Shown in pieces: positions 23,654-31,637 of a DNA stretch of 36,579 bases (its first letter is position 1; every line of letters begins with the position of its first letter). The DNA comes from Nocardia uniformis NBRC 13702 (lineage in GTDB: Bacteria; Actinomycetota; Actinomycetes; Mycobacteriales; Mycobacteriaceae): assembly GCF_001613345.1 (NCBI RefSeq), contig NZ_BDCE01000001.1, positions 1-36,579 on the forward strand, read 5' to 3'. The notes under the pieces were generated by a model. That model was given only the letters and a program-made list of their open reading frames with translations. It was not told where the DNA came from and searched no databases. A program made the translations under genes and the position numbers.

Positions 23654-24250
23654 ATGGCAGGCGGAACGAAACGGCTACCCAGGGCGGTTCGTGAGCAGCA
23701 GATGCTGGACGCCGCCGTAATCGTGTTCTCGCACAAGGGGTATCACGACACCTCCATGGACGCGATCGCCGCAGAGGCCAAGATCTCCAAGCCGATGCTG
23801 TACCTGTACTACGGCTCCAAGGACGAGTTGTTCCGCGCCTGCATCCATCGCGAGAGCATGCGGTTCATCGAGGCGGTCGGGGTCGCGGGCAACCCGAAGC
23901 TGACCCCGCACGAACAATTGCGCGCGGGCCTGGAGGCTTTTCTCTCCTACGTGGACAACAACCGCGGGTCCTGGCAGGTGCTCTTCCGGCAGGCGCTGAA
24001 CCAGCAGCCGTTCGCACCGGATATCGCCAACAGCCGTGACACCATCATCAAGCTCACCGCCAAACTGCTGGAATCCAGTGCCAAATACGCCGAGCCGGGG
24101 ACGAACTTCGAAATCGTCTCCGTCGCCGTAATCGGTGCGGGCGAGGCCATCGCCGACCGCGTCGCCAACGCGGAAATCGCGGTCAGTGAGGCCGTGGACC
24201 TACTCGACAACCTCGCCTGGCGCGGTCTCGCGGGCCGCAAGCCGGACTAG
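23654..24250 (+). CDS. TetR-family transcriptional regulator (Rv0238-like)
   Basis: 198 residues. The N-terminal helix-turn-helix is clear: REQQMLDAAVIVFSHKGYHD, then TSMDAIAAEAKISKPMLYLY and YGSKDELFRACIHRE (residues 15-67). The C-terminal ligand/dimer domain is helical (ESMRFIEAVGVAG, LEAFLSYVDNNRGSWQVLFR, ALNQQPFAPDIANSRD). AGGAG lies five bases before the ATG. Position and strand match M. tuberculosis Rv0238, between lpqI and htdX. The operator in its own promoter recurs between fabG4 and fadA2, so it probably represses those genes and itself, with an acyl-CoA or related ligand as inducer; the ligand is a guess. Confidence 0.93.
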   Translation: MAGGTKRLPRAVREQQMLDAAVIVFSHKGYHDTSMDAIAAEAKISKPMLYLYYGSKDELFRACIHRESMRFIEAVGVAGNPKLTPHEQLRAGLEAFLSYVDNNRGSWQVLFRQALNQQPFAPDIANSRDTIIKLTAKLLESSAKYAEPGTNFEIVSVAVIGAGEAIADRVANAEIAVSEAVDLLDNLAWRGLAGRKPD

Positions 24251-24271
24251 CGGGATACGAGCACCGTCCGT

Positions 24272-24307
24272 CATTCCGGCGTGTGGCGACCGCCACCGGC
24301 CGGAATG
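24272..24307. repeat. Palindromic repeat, family A, short variant
   Basis: CATTCCGGC (24272-24280) and GCCGGAATG (24299-24307) with an 18-base centre. It keeps only the outer arms of the element and lies 22 bases after tetR, where it could act as a terminator. Confidence 0.6.
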
Positions 24308-24436
24308 CGATGGCTGCCGAAAACCACAGAGCCGCACACCTATTCGCGGTCCCGGATGTCGATACCCCTGCGAGCCTACATACGGTCGTGAACTGGTGCG
24401 CGGCTCCGGTCCCCCGGTCTTGGGGTCGAGCTTCGC

Positions 24437-24470
24437 ATCGGGCAATCGGGCGCGAACCCGGTTGCCCGAT
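24437..24470. terminator. Terminator of the fabG4-htdX operon
   Basis: A 14-base-pair stem, ATCGGGCAATCGGG with CCCGGTTGCCCGAT, with one G-T pair and a six-base loop. It begins four bases from the htdX stop and would also stop tetR transcripts coming the other way. Confidence 0.8.
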
Positions 24471-24473
24471 AAC

Positions 24474-25340
24474 TCAACGCAGCGTAGCGGTCAGGTGCGG
24501 GTAACCCTTCTTCGGGTGGCGAAGTGCCAGATCCCAGCCATCGGCCACCTGGTCGGCATAGACGTTCACCGTGGAGGGCAGGAAGATCGGCTTCCCGAAC
24601 TTCACGTCGTAGGTGGTCTGGGCGGGGACGCGACCCTCGATATTGCTGAGGATATTCGCAGCCGACCACATTCCGTGGGCAATCGGCTTCGGGAATCCGA
24701 AAGCCTTCGCGCCCAGGGCCGACGTGTGGATCGGATTGTGGTCACCCGACGCCGCGGCGTATCGGTTGATCATCTTCTGATCCACGCGGGTGGTGCGCAT
24801 GGGCGGCGGCGGTACCTCGTCCGGCTTGGGCTCGGGCTTCGGCCCACCGGAGAGCGAGGTGCGCTGCTGGTGCAGGAAGGTGGTGACCTGACGCCACACC
24901 AGTTCGCGGCCGACGTTCACCTCGGTGATCGCATCCACGAGCAGGCCCTTCGGATGCTCACGCAGATTCTCGATATGGGTTTCGAAGTCCAGTGGCTCGG
25001 CCACCGAGATCTCGCGGGTGCGCTCGATGACATTCTGCGCGTGCACCGCACCCACCGCGACGAACGGGAAGTCGCGGGCCACCACCAGCTGCATCGCCAG
25101 CGGGAAGCTGAGGATGAACGGGTAGGTGAGCGGCAGCGAATCGTTGAAACGCAGCCCCGTCGCCCGGCAGTAGGCGGCCAGATGATCCGGATCCACCTGC
25201 AAACCCCGCAGTTCGACGACCCGGTCGGGCAGGGTCGACGGACGCGCCGAAAGGCCCGGCACCGGAAGGGCTCCGAGGGCGGCCTTGACGAAAAGGCTGC
25301 TGTTCTTCGGTGTTTCGGTGAGCGTAATGGTCTCGGTCAT
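24474..25340 (-). CDS. htdX: 3-hydroxyacyl-thioester dehydratase HtdX
   Basis: 288 residues, double hotdog fold. The N-terminal hotdog covers about 25-150 (LPDRVVELRGLQVDPDHLAA, LTYPFILSFPLAMQLVVARD, FPFVAVGAVHAQN). The C-terminal hotdog holds the hydratase-2 motif with catalytic Asp and His, YAAASGDHNPIHTSALGAKA, then FGFPKPIAHGMWSAANIL. It matches M. tuberculosis HtdX (Rv0241c) through motifs such as TTFLHQQRTSLSGG and KGYPHLTATLR. It dehydrates or hydrates 3-hydroxyacyl thioesters. The start overlaps the fabG4 stop (ATGATG within the TGA region); the second ATG (25340) has GGAG at better spacing. Co-transcription and translational coupling with fabG4 fit successive reductase and dehydratase steps. 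Confidence 0.95.
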   Translation of the reverse strand: MTETITLTETPKNSSLFVKAALGALPVPGLSARPSTLPDRVVELRGLQVDPDHLAAYCRATGLRFNDSLPLTYPFILSFPLAMQLVVARDFPFVAVGAVHAQNVIERTREISVAEPLDFETHIENLREHPKGLLVDAITEVNVGRELVWRQVTTFLHQQRTSLSGGPKPEPKPDEVPPPPMRTTRVDQKMINRYAAASGDHNPIHTSALGAKAFGFPKPIAHGMWSAANILSNIEGRVPAQTTYDVKFGKPIFLPSTVNVYADQVADGWDLALRHPKKGYPHLTATLR

Positions 25341-26698
25341 CATGCTCCGATCAGGCTCTGCCCGCACACGCGAACAATATTGCCGCTCACCGCATTCGAG
25401 GCCGGGGAGGCGAAGTAGGCGATGGTCTCGGCCACGTCGACGGTCTGGCCGCCCTGCAGCAGCGAGCTCATCAGGCGACCCGCCTCACGGGTGGGCAGCG
25501 GCACCGCGGCGGTCATGGCGGTTTCGATGAAGCCCGGCGCGACGGCATTGATGGTGATGCCCTTCTCCGCCAGCTTCGGAGCTTCCGCGTTCACCATGCC
25601 GATAACGCCGGCCTTGGAGGCGCCGTAGTTGGTCTGGCCACGGTTGCCGGCGATACCGGCGATGGAGGACACATCGATCACACGGCCGCCCTCCTTGAGC
25701 GCGCCCTTGGCGACGAGGCCCTCGGTAATGCGGTGCGGCGCTGCCAGGTTCACATTGATGACCGAGTTCCAGCGGCCCTCGTCCATATTGGCGAGCAGCT
25801 TGTCGCGGGTGATACCGGCATTGTGCACGACAATATCGATACCGCCGAAGCGCTCGGTGGCGAATTCGGCCAGCTTGTCGGCGGCGTCGGGAGCGGTGAC
25901 GTCCAGCGCCAGCGCGGTCGCGCCGACCTTGTTGGCGGTCTCCGACAGCGCCTCACCGGCGGCCGGGATATCGGCGACGATCACGGTCGCGCCGTCCCGG
26001 GCGAATACCTCGGCGATGGTCGCGCCGATTCCGCGGGCGGCACCGGTGACCACGGCGACCTTGCCGGCGAGGGGCTTATCCCACGAGGCCGGGGCGGTGG
26101 AGTCGTCCTTGCCGACGCGGAACACCTGGCCGTCGACGAAGGCCGACTTGCCGGAGAGGATGAAGCGCAGGGTGGACTCCAGGCCGGTGGCGGCGGTCGC
26201 GGCCTCCGGGTGCAGGTAGACCAGGTTGGCGGTGGCGCCGCGCAGCAGCTCCTTGCCGATCGAGCGGGTGAAGCCCTCGAGGGCGCGCTGGGCGATCTGC
26301 TCGTCCACGGACGCGCTCAGCTCGGGGGTGGTGCCGATGACCAGCACGCGACCGCTGGGGGCGATGCTGCGCATGGCGGGCTGGAAGAACTCGAAGAGCT
26401 GTTCCAGATCTTCGATGGTGCGCAGGCCGGTGGCGTCGAAGACCAGTCCGCCGAACTTCACCCCCTGGGTGACGCCGTCCACGAAGGTGTAGTCCGACAG
26501 CAGGTTTCGCACGGTATCGGCGACGCGGCCCTTGCCGCCCACCAGGACCGGGCCGGGAAGGGCGGGCTCGCCCGCCTGGTAGCGACGCAGGGTCTCCGGC
26601 TGCGGCAGACCCAGCTTGCTGGCCAGGAACGCTCCCGGCGCGGAGTGGATGAACGTTCCGTACAGGTTGGGAGCGCCCTTGCTCTTGCTGGCAGCCAC
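25340..26698 (-). CDS. fabG4: FabG4: high-molecular-weight 3-oxoacyl reductase
   Basis: 452 residues, near the 454 of M. tuberculosis FabG4 (Rv0242c). An N-terminal flavodoxin-like domain (about 1-200; [39 protein letters not shown]) precedes a C-terminal short-chain dehydrogenase domain. There the cofactor motif is [14 protein letters not shown] (near 210), the Asn strand [16 protein letters not shown], the Ser [15 protein letters not shown] and the YxxxK pair [11 protein letters not shown]. It reduces 3-oxoacyl thioesters, with NADH preferred in the family. The GTG at 26698 (AGGA upstream) gives the family start [16 protein letters not shown]; the longer open frame crosses a family B repeat and the promoter. 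It is first gene of an operon with htdX, divergent from fadA2 and probably controlled by the TetR site at 26905. Confidence 0.96.
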   Translation of the reverse strand: MAASKSKGAPNLYGTFIHSAPGAFLASKLGLPQPETLRRYQAGEPALPGPVLVGGKGRVADTVRNLLSDYTFVDGVTQGVKFGGLVFDATGLRTIEDLEQLFEFFQPAMRSIAPSGRVLVIGTTPELSASVDEQIAQRALEGFTRSIGKELLRGATANLVYLHPEAATAATGLESTLRFILSGKSAFVDGQVFRVGKDDSTAPASWDKPLAGKVAVVTGAARGIGATIAEVFARDGATVIVADIPAAGEALSETANKVGATALALDVTAPDAADKLAEFATERFGGIDIVVHNAGITRDKLLANMDEGRWNSVINVNLAAPHRITEGLVAKGALKEGGRVIDVSSIAGIAGNRGQTNYGASKAGVIGMVNAEAPKLAEKGITINAVAPGFIETAMTAAVPLPTREAGRLMSSLLQGGQTVDVAETIAYFASPASNAVSGNIVRVCGQSLIGA

Positions 26699-26730
26699 TA
26701 TTCCTACCTTCTCTTCTCGTATGTGGTCGG

Positions 26731-26772
26731 TCCAACTCTCGGGACTCTCAGGGGCTTTCCCCGAACCCCCTG
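26731..26772 (+). repeat. Hairpin intergenic repeat, family B, copy 3
   Basis: Begins TCCAACTCTCGGGACTCTCA and continues GGGGCTTTCCCCGAACCCC. The first 23 bases of the core are the same as in the copy at 7771 apart from one base; the rest has diverged. It lies in what would be the 5' leader of fabG4, unlike the other copies, which are downstream of genes or between them. Confidence 0.65.
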
Positions 26773-26904
26773 GAGGGCCCTTCGGAGCTTCGGCCCGGCG
26801 GGCCTGCGCCTTGATTGTCCGTCTCATGCCATCCTCCGCCCCGATGTGTGCGCTCAGGCCCGAACGCGGTCTCGAGCACATACGAGGGTGCGGTGTCGAC
26901 AATG

Positions 26905-26930
26905 AACTTACTCCGGAGTAAGTTTAATGT
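26905..26930. promoter_or_regulatory. Perfect 20-bp operator at the fabG4/fadA2 divergent promoter
   Basis: AACTTACTCCGGAGTAAGTT is a perfect palindrome (26905-26924). It is directly followed by TAATGT (26925-26930), a TANNNT -10 box facing fadA2, so a bound repressor would cover the -35/spacer. A near copy lies in the tetR promoter at 23605. The remaining bases between 26699 and 26999 hold the family B repeat and leaders. Confidence 0.75.
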
Positions 26931-26999
26931 AAACCAATCGGCGTCGGTCCTCCGGGACCGGGCGTGCCGGACATCCCCGATCAGACACTGGAGAATCGA

Positions 27000-28322
27000 G
27001 TGACAACCAAAGCCCGTTCGGCGAAGCCCGCGGCAAAGACCGGCAAGCAGGCTCGCCCCGTTGCGATCCTGGGTGGCAACCGTATTCCGTTCGCCCGTTC
27101 CGACGGCAAGTACGCGCACGCTTCCAACCAGGACATGTTCACCGCCGCGCTGAACGGCTTGGTCGCCCGCTACGGACTGCAGGGTGAGCGCCTCGGCATG
27201 GTGGTCGGCGGTGCGGTGCTCAAGCGCGTCGGCGAGCACGGCATGATCCGCGAAAGCGTGCTCGGCGGCACCCTGTCTCCGTACACCTCCGCCTACGATC
27301 TGCAGCTGGCGTGCGGCACCGGCCTGCAATCCATCGTGACGGTCGGTGACGCGATCGCCCTGGGCCGCATCGAGTCCGGTATCGGCGGCGGTACCGACAC
27401 CACCTCCGACGCGCCGATCGGCGTGAGCGAGTCGATGCGCGAGTGGATGCTCGACGCCAACCGCGCCAAGAACAACAAGGATTACGCCAAGCTGGTCGGT
27501 CGCCTGCGTCCGTCCATGGTGGGTATCGAGATTCCGCGCAATGCCGAACCGCGCACCGGACTGTCGATGGGTGAGCACGCCGCCATCACCGCCAAGGAAT
27601 TCGCCATTGCCCGGGAGGCCCAGGACGAGCTGGCCTACCTGTCACACAAGAATATGGCGGCCGCCTACGACCGTGGGTTCTTCGACGACCTCGTGACGCC
27701 GTTCCTCGGGTTGACCCGCGACGACAACCTGCGTCCGGGCTCGACCGTCGAGAAGCTGTCCACCCTGAAGCCGGTCTTCGGCACCAAGCTGGGCGACGCC
27801 ACCATGACCGCGGGCAACTCCACCCCGCTGACCGACGGTGCCTCCGCGGTGCTGCTCGGCTCGGAGGAGTGGGCGGCCTCGCGCAACCTGAAGCCCCTCG
27901 CCTACCTGGTGGACTCCGAGGTCGCCGCCGTCGATTACATCCACGGTCCGGACGGGCTGCTCATGGCCCCGACCTACGCGGTGCCGCGCCTGCTGGCCCG
28001 AAACGGCCTGAAGCTGCAGGACTTCGACTACTACGAGATCCACGAGGCCTTCGCCTCCGTGGTGCTCGCCACCCTGCAGGCGTGGGAGTCGGACCAGTAC
28101 TGCAAGGAGCGTCTGGGCCTGGACAGCGCACTGGGGTCCATCGACCGCGGCAAGCTCAATGTCAATGGTTCCTCCCTCGCCGCGGGCCACCCGTTCGCCG
28201 CGACCGGCGGCCGCATCATCGCCCAGACCGCCAAGCTGCTGGAGGAGAAGGGCGGGGGCCGCGCCCTCATCTCCATCTGCGCCGCGGGCGGCCAGGGTGT
28301 CGTCGCGATCGTGGAGCGCTAG
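27000..28322 (+). CDS. fadA2: Acetyl-CoA acyltransferase (thiolase) FadA2
   Basis: 440 residues, the length of M. tuberculosis FadA2 (Rv0243). It cleaves or forms 3-oxoacyl-CoA. Thiolase landmarks are LGGNRIPFARSDGKYAHASN, the nucleophile Cys in LQLACGTGLQSIV (near 105), the loop EPRTGLSMGEHAAITAKEF, TMTAGNSTPLTDGASAVLL, YEIHEAFASVV, the His in NVNGSSLAAGHPFAATGGR and the second Cys in LISICAAGGQGVVAIVER. The GTG at 27000 follows GGAG at good spacing; the upstream ATG at 26964 has none. The N-terminus is Lys/Ala-rich. It diverges from fabG4 and probably shares TetR control. A strong terminator follows. Confidence 0.96.
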   Translation: MTTKARSAKPAAKTGKQARPVAILGGNRIPFARSDGKYAHASNQDMFTAALNGLVARYGLQGERLGMVVGGAVLKRVGEHGMIRESVLGGTLSPYTSAYDLQLACGTGLQSIVTVGDAIALGRIESGIGGGTDTTSDAPIGVSESMREWMLDANRAKNNKDYAKLVGRLRPSMVGIEIPRNAEPRTGLSMGEHAAITAKEFAIAREAQDELAYLSHKNMAAAYDRGFFDDLVTPFLGLTRDDNLRPGSTVEKLSTLKPVFGTKLGDATMTAGNSTPLTDGASAVLLGSEEWAASRNLKPLAYLVDSEVAAVDYIHGPDGLLMAPTYAVPRLLARNGLKLQDFDYYEIHEAFASVVLATLQAWESDQYCKERLGLDSALGSIDRGKLNVNGSSLAAGHPFAATGGRIIAQTAKLLEEKGGGRALISICAAGGQGVVAIVER

Positions 28323-28359
28323 ACATCCGGTAACACCTCGCGCCGGTAGTCAGGCGCAT

Positions 28360-28406
28360 GGCGGGCGGTGCCCGATCCGCATACGACGGATCGGGCACCG
28401 CCCGCC
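28360..28406. terminator. Bidirectional terminator after fadA2
   Basis: A perfect 19-base-pair stem, GGCGGGCGGTGCCCGATCC with GGATCGGGCACCGCCCGCC, and a nine-base loop, between convergent genes. It is the longest perfect hairpin I found in the window. Confidence 0.9.
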
Positions 28407-28434
28407 GCCGTTTCCGGCCACCGCCTCGCACTCG

Positions 28435-28890
28435 CTACAGCACCGCTTTCGCGGCGGACAGCACCTCCGACAGCAGCGGTAGGGATTCGTCGCGCTGGGG
28501 TGGGCGGGCCCACCAGCGGCCCTCGACGGTGTGGCGTCCGAAGCCGGTCGGCAGGATCACATTGCTGCGATGCGGGCCGATATCAACGCTGCCGCGCTCC
28601 AGCTGTTCTACGCATTCCGGTTGCGGATAACCGTCGAATACCGCCAGAAATGTTCGGCGGGGCGGGTTTTCGCGCACCAGCACCGGGCCGGGGACGCCGC
28701 GTACGGACAGTTCGTCGAATATCAACGCGCCCAATGATTCCGGGGTATTGAGGGCGGCGATGGTGTCGACCAGCGAGAGCACCACGAAGCCGGGGGTCGT
28801 GACATGGACATGAGGTAACCCGAACAGGGCTCGGTAAACGTTCGCCCAATCCTGGGGAGTGGTCAGTTCCTCCAACCGCAATCCACACAC
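28435..28890 (-). CDS. Unrecognised protein, possibly Prim-Pol-like
   Basis: 151 residues if the GTG at 28890 is used; no ribosome binding site or TANNNT box fixes the start, and a TTG a few codons on is possible. It has clear protein-like composition with PHVHVTTPGFVVLSLVDT, SVRGVPGPVLVRENPPRRTF, LAVFDGYPQPECVEQLERG and IGPHRSNVILPTGFGRHTVE. The order of a value strand, a PPRRTFLAVFDG strand and a VILP...G...RWW ending recalls the N-terminal half of bifunctional primase/polymerase-type domains, but I cannot see the metal-binding acidic pair, so this is weak. No signal or membrane segment. It is convergent with fadA2. Confidence 0.6.
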   Translation of the reverse strand: MCGLRLEELTTPQDWANVYRALFGLPHVHVTTPGFVVLSLVDTIAALNTPESLGALIFDELSVRGVPGPVLVRENPPRRTFLAVFDGYPQPECVEQLERGSVDIGPHRSNVILPTGFGRHTVEGRWWARPPQRDESLPLLSEVLSAAKAVL

Positions 28891-29140
28891 CTATCGGCTA
28901 GAAGTACAGCGACGGCGATGTCGATCATCGGCGGAAGGCCGACACCTGCCAGTGAAGCCCGCAGCCCGTCCCCACACCGGCAATTCGGGTGAATCGTTCG
29001 CAAACAGTATTTGATTTGCGGCTCCTTCGTCGCGCCGATGATTCGGCGCGTTCATATCCTGGTCTGCCGGTGTCCGCTCCGATCACCGTTGTTCAGGGTA
29101 ACCTCAGGGTGAGCCCGACGCTCCTACCAGGAGGTTCGTC

Positions 29141-29617
29141 ATGCCATGCGATCAGATGCTCATCGCCTACGACGGGTCCGAGAATGCCCGGCGGGCCGTG
29201 GAATACGCGGGACGGTTCCTCACCGCGAACCGGGCGGTGGTACTCACCGCCTGGGAGCCCATGGTCCGGCAGGCGGCGCGACTGACCGGGATATCCGGGG
29301 TGATGCAGCCGGACTGGGTGACCGATGACGAAATCGAGGACATCGCCTTCACCGACGCCAAGACCATCAATGCCGAGGGACTGAAACTGGCGGAACTGGC
29401 CGGGCTCAATGCCGAGGCGCGCACGGTCGAATGCACCACCACCATCTGGAATGCCATCGTCGATGTGGCCGACGAGTTGGATGTGGACATTATTGTGGCG
29501 GGGACGCGCGGGGCCACCGGAATAAAGGCATTACTGCACTCCAGCGTCGCGGACGCGGTACTCAAACACTGCCATCGGCCGGTGTTCCTGGTGCCACCGG
29601 TAGGGGAACAGAAATAG
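29141..29617 (+). CDS. Universal stress protein
   Basis: 158 residues, single UspA domain. It starts MLIAYDGSENARRAVEYAGR (nucleotide-binding Asp) and includes VVLTAWEPM and the C-terminal ATP-loop region IIVAGTRGATGIKALLHSSV, then DAVLKHCHRPVFLVP. The usual loop is G-x2-G-x9-G-S/T; here it is GTRG, nine residues, then SS, so the last Gly is Ser and ATP binding is less certain. AGGAGG lies six bases before the ATG. A candidate -10 box, TAACCT, is at 29099-29104. The 250 bases upstream hold no gene that I can support. Confidence 0.93.
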   Translation: MPCDQMLIAYDGSENARRAVEYAGRFLTANRAVVLTAWEPMVRQAARLTGISGVMQPDWVTDDEIEDIAFTDAKTINAEGLKLAELAGLNAEARTVECTTTIWNAIVDVADELDVDIIVAGTRGATGIKALLHSSVADAVLKHCHRPVFLVPPVGEQK

Positions 29618-29742
29618 CGCCGCGGCACCCTCGGCAGCCAATCACGTAGCGGCGCCGCGGGCCTGGACGGCGGGCCGGAGCGGAGCGGCCACGCGCGCTG
29701 AGAGCTTCATCGCTCTCCCGCGGCAGCGCCGCGTGCGCGGAC

Positions 29743-29748
29743 TATCGT
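29743..29748 (+). promoter_or_regulatory. Candidate -10 box of isochorismate synthase gene
   Basis: TATCGT (TANNNT) ends ten bases before the ATG at 29759, giving a leader of only a few bases. Confidence 0.45.
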
Positions 29749-29758
29749 CGGAAACACC

Positions 29759-30847
29759 ATGGACGGATTCCTGCTCGCCACTCCCGGTGGGGTCGTACGC
29801 ACCACCGGTACCCGCGCGGCCTTCGATGAGGTCGGCGCTGCCGCGTCGGCACTGCGGGACGGGGCCGAGGTCATTGTCGGGGCGCTGGCTTTCGATCCGC
29901 GGCGACCGGCCGCGCTGATCGTGCCCGAGCGGGCCCTGCACACCGCCGGACCCTGGCGGCCCGCCGCCCTGCCGGAGCTGCCCGAGGTACGGGTGGTCAG
30001 CGAGATACCCAGCGCGGCAGAGCATATGGCGCGCGTGGCCAAGCTGGTGAAGCAGCTCGCCGATCCGGAGGAGCCGCTGCGCAAGGTGGTCGCGGCGCGC
30101 TCGCTCATCGCCGGAGCCGGGGCGCCACTGGAACCGGAAGTCGTTGCCGCACATCTCATTACTCGCCATCCCCGGGCGAATGTTTTCGCCGTGGACCTGA
30201 CTCCCGCCGGACGGCCCGGCGACACCCTGATCGGCGCCACCCCCGAGGTACTGGTCGCGCGACACGACCGCACGGTCACCTTGCGCCCGCTGGCCGGGAC
30301 ACTGCCGCGACTGGCCGATCCGGACGCCGATGCCGCGCAGGCCCGAGAGCTACTGTCCAGCAGTAAGAATCGCGAAGAACACGCCTACGTGATCGACTGG
30401 ATTCGCGAGCAGCTCACCCCGGTATGCGATGAACTGTCCATCCCCGACGGCCCCGAGATCATCAACACCCACGAGGTATGGCACCTCGCCACCCCCATTA
30501 CCGGCCGTCTCCGCGACCCGGCCACCACCGCCCTCGACCTCGCCGTCCTGCTGCACCCCACCCCCGCCGTCTGCGGCACCCCCACTCCCCTCGCCCTCGA
30601 CACCATTACCGACCTCGAGGAGGACCGCGGCTTCTACGGCGGCGCGGTCGGCTGGTGCGATGCCCACGGCGACGGTGAATGGGTGGTCGCCATCCGCTGC
30701 GCCGAACTCTCCGCCGACGGACGCACCCTGCGCGCGTTCGGCGGCGGCGGCATAGTCGCCGCCTCCGACCCCCAGGCGGAGCTGGACGAGACCAGCGCCA
30801 AACTCCGCACCTTCCTCGGCGGCCTGCACTGCCGGGTGCCCGGGTAG
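29759..30847 (+). CDS. entC: Isochorismate synthase (EntC/DhbC-like)
   Basis: 362 residues, chorismate-binding fold. It isomerises chorismate to isochorismate, the first step to salicylate, 2,3-dihydroxybenzoate or menaquinone. The base lies in LRKVVAARSL (Lys near 103), then DTLIGATPEVLVARHD, LRPLAGTLPRLADPDADAAQ, KNREEHAYVIDWI and HPTPAVCGTPTPLALD. Mg-binding residues lie in RGFYGGAVGWCDAHGDGEW and in the C-terminal GGGGIVAASDPQAELDET. The N-terminal part is shorter than in Gram-negative EntC. No other siderophore or menaquinone gene is in the window, so which pathway it feeds is open; M. tuberculosis has a similar solitary EntC (Rv3215). The last 400 bases show extreme GC3. Confidence 0.93.
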   Translation: MDGFLLATPGGVVRTTGTRAAFDEVGAAASALRDGAEVIVGALAFDPRRPAALIVPERALHTAGPWRPAALPELPEVRVVSEIPSAAEHMARVAKLVKQLADPEEPLRKVVAARSLIAGAGAPLEPEVVAAHLITRHPRANVFAVDLTPAGRPGDTLIGATPEVLVARHDRTVTLRPLAGTLPRLADPDADAAQARELLSSSKNREEHAYVIDWIREQLTPVCDELSIPDGPEIINTHEVWHLATPITGRLRDPATTALDLAVLLHPTPAVCGTPTPLALDTITDLEEDRGFYGGAVGWCDAHGDGEWVVAIRCAELSADGRTLRAFGGGGIVAASDPQAELDETSAKLRTFLGGLHCRVPG

Positions 30848-31217
30848 GTCCACCCATCGAGCCGGACACGGCATCGGCGGCAGTGCGCGGCCGGGAATCT
30901 GCCAGCTGGCGCTGGTGCGGTGTCCACCAACGTTCGCGGCGTACTCACTCCCGTCATTCCGGCGTGCCGTTGGACGTAACCGGCACTAGCCGCCAGCTCT
31001 CGGCCTGCAGACCGGGTAGGTGCCACCTCCACCGCTCCCCCTGGCCTCCGGGGTAGACCAAGCAGATGATGGCCTCGGTGAGCAGGCCGAGCATGACCCA
31101 ATCGGAGAAGTCGGCCGACCGTGCGACGGAGCCGGTTTCGGCGCAGCCGATCCCGCCACGAGCAGGACCGCCGTGAGCGCCACACGAAGCGCCTGGTCGG
31201 AAGCTCTACGCGGCACA

Positions 31218-31316
31218 CCCCTCGTCATTCCGGCGTGCTTGTGGCCGGAATCCACACCCGAAAGTGCGTGCCACACGGTGTGGATCCCGGCCAAGAAGCG
31301 CGCCGGGACGACGGGG
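31218..31316. repeat. Palindromic intergenic repeat, family A, full copy
   Basis: The left arm is CCCCTCGTCATTCCGGCGTG, then CTTGTGGCCGGAATCCACAC. The right arm is GTGTGGATCCCGGCCAAGAA, then GCGCGCCGGGACGACGGGG. The arms pair over about 35 bases with a central loop. It matches the copy at 156-246 arm for arm. Confidence 0.85.
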
Positions 31317-31592
31317 CGGTTCGCCATGAACGTGCGGCACTCTCGGCACCACGCTGCACGGCGTTGGCCAGCTCGTCAGCCTGCGCCGTCCCACACTCCG
31401 CACCGGCCGTGTGAGTACGTCGGGCAGGCTGCGAACTGTCGATCGAGTCGCTCTCGCGGCACCCTGATCGAGGCTGGCGACAGTGCCGCCCGCCGGGTCG
31501 AAGGGGCCGCCCGACACCCACGGAAGAGACGTCGTGGGTGTCGCAACCGGGCAACCGGTACGCACGTGTCGGCCTCCGGGGCACCGACCTGC

Positions 31593-31598
31593 TAGGTT
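31593..31598 (+). promoter_or_regulatory. Candidate -10 box of DUF2613-aftD operon
   Basis: TAGGTT (TANNNT) would start transcription near 31605, leaving a leader that includes GGGAG before the ATG at 31638. Confidence 0.4.
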
Positions 31599-31637
31599 GG
31601 CTCGGAGTTACGCATGCCGATGTATGGGAGTACCGCG

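Larger units (their letters stand above)
30848..31637. other. Gene-poor 790-base region with repeats and worn reading frames
   Basis: It holds a left-half family A fragment (CCCGTCATTCCGGCGTGC at about 30949-30966) and a full family A copy (31218-31316). Between them, on the minus strand, two frames read as protein-like pieces: ALRVALTAVLLVAGSA (signal-peptide-like) and, in another frame, DFSDWVMLGLLTEAIICLVY followed by AESWRLVPVTSNGTPE. No single frame joins them, so this may be the remnant of a small secreted or membrane protein gene. From 31340 to 31590 I see nothing I can support. Confidence 0.45.

Noticed and set aside
26699..26902. N-terminal extension of FabG4 by 68 codons
   Set aside because: The family start follows a ribosome binding site at 26698. 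The extension covers a family B repeat and reaches the operator region.
25733..26905. A 390-codon plus-strand frame over fabG4
   Set aside because: Antisense to fabG4 with Gly/Arg/Asp-biased composition and no recognisable domain.
30986..31327. A 113-codon minus-strand frame with a signal-like segment
   Set aside because: A third of it is translated family A repeat, so it is not a gene as it stands; only the remnant possibility is kept.
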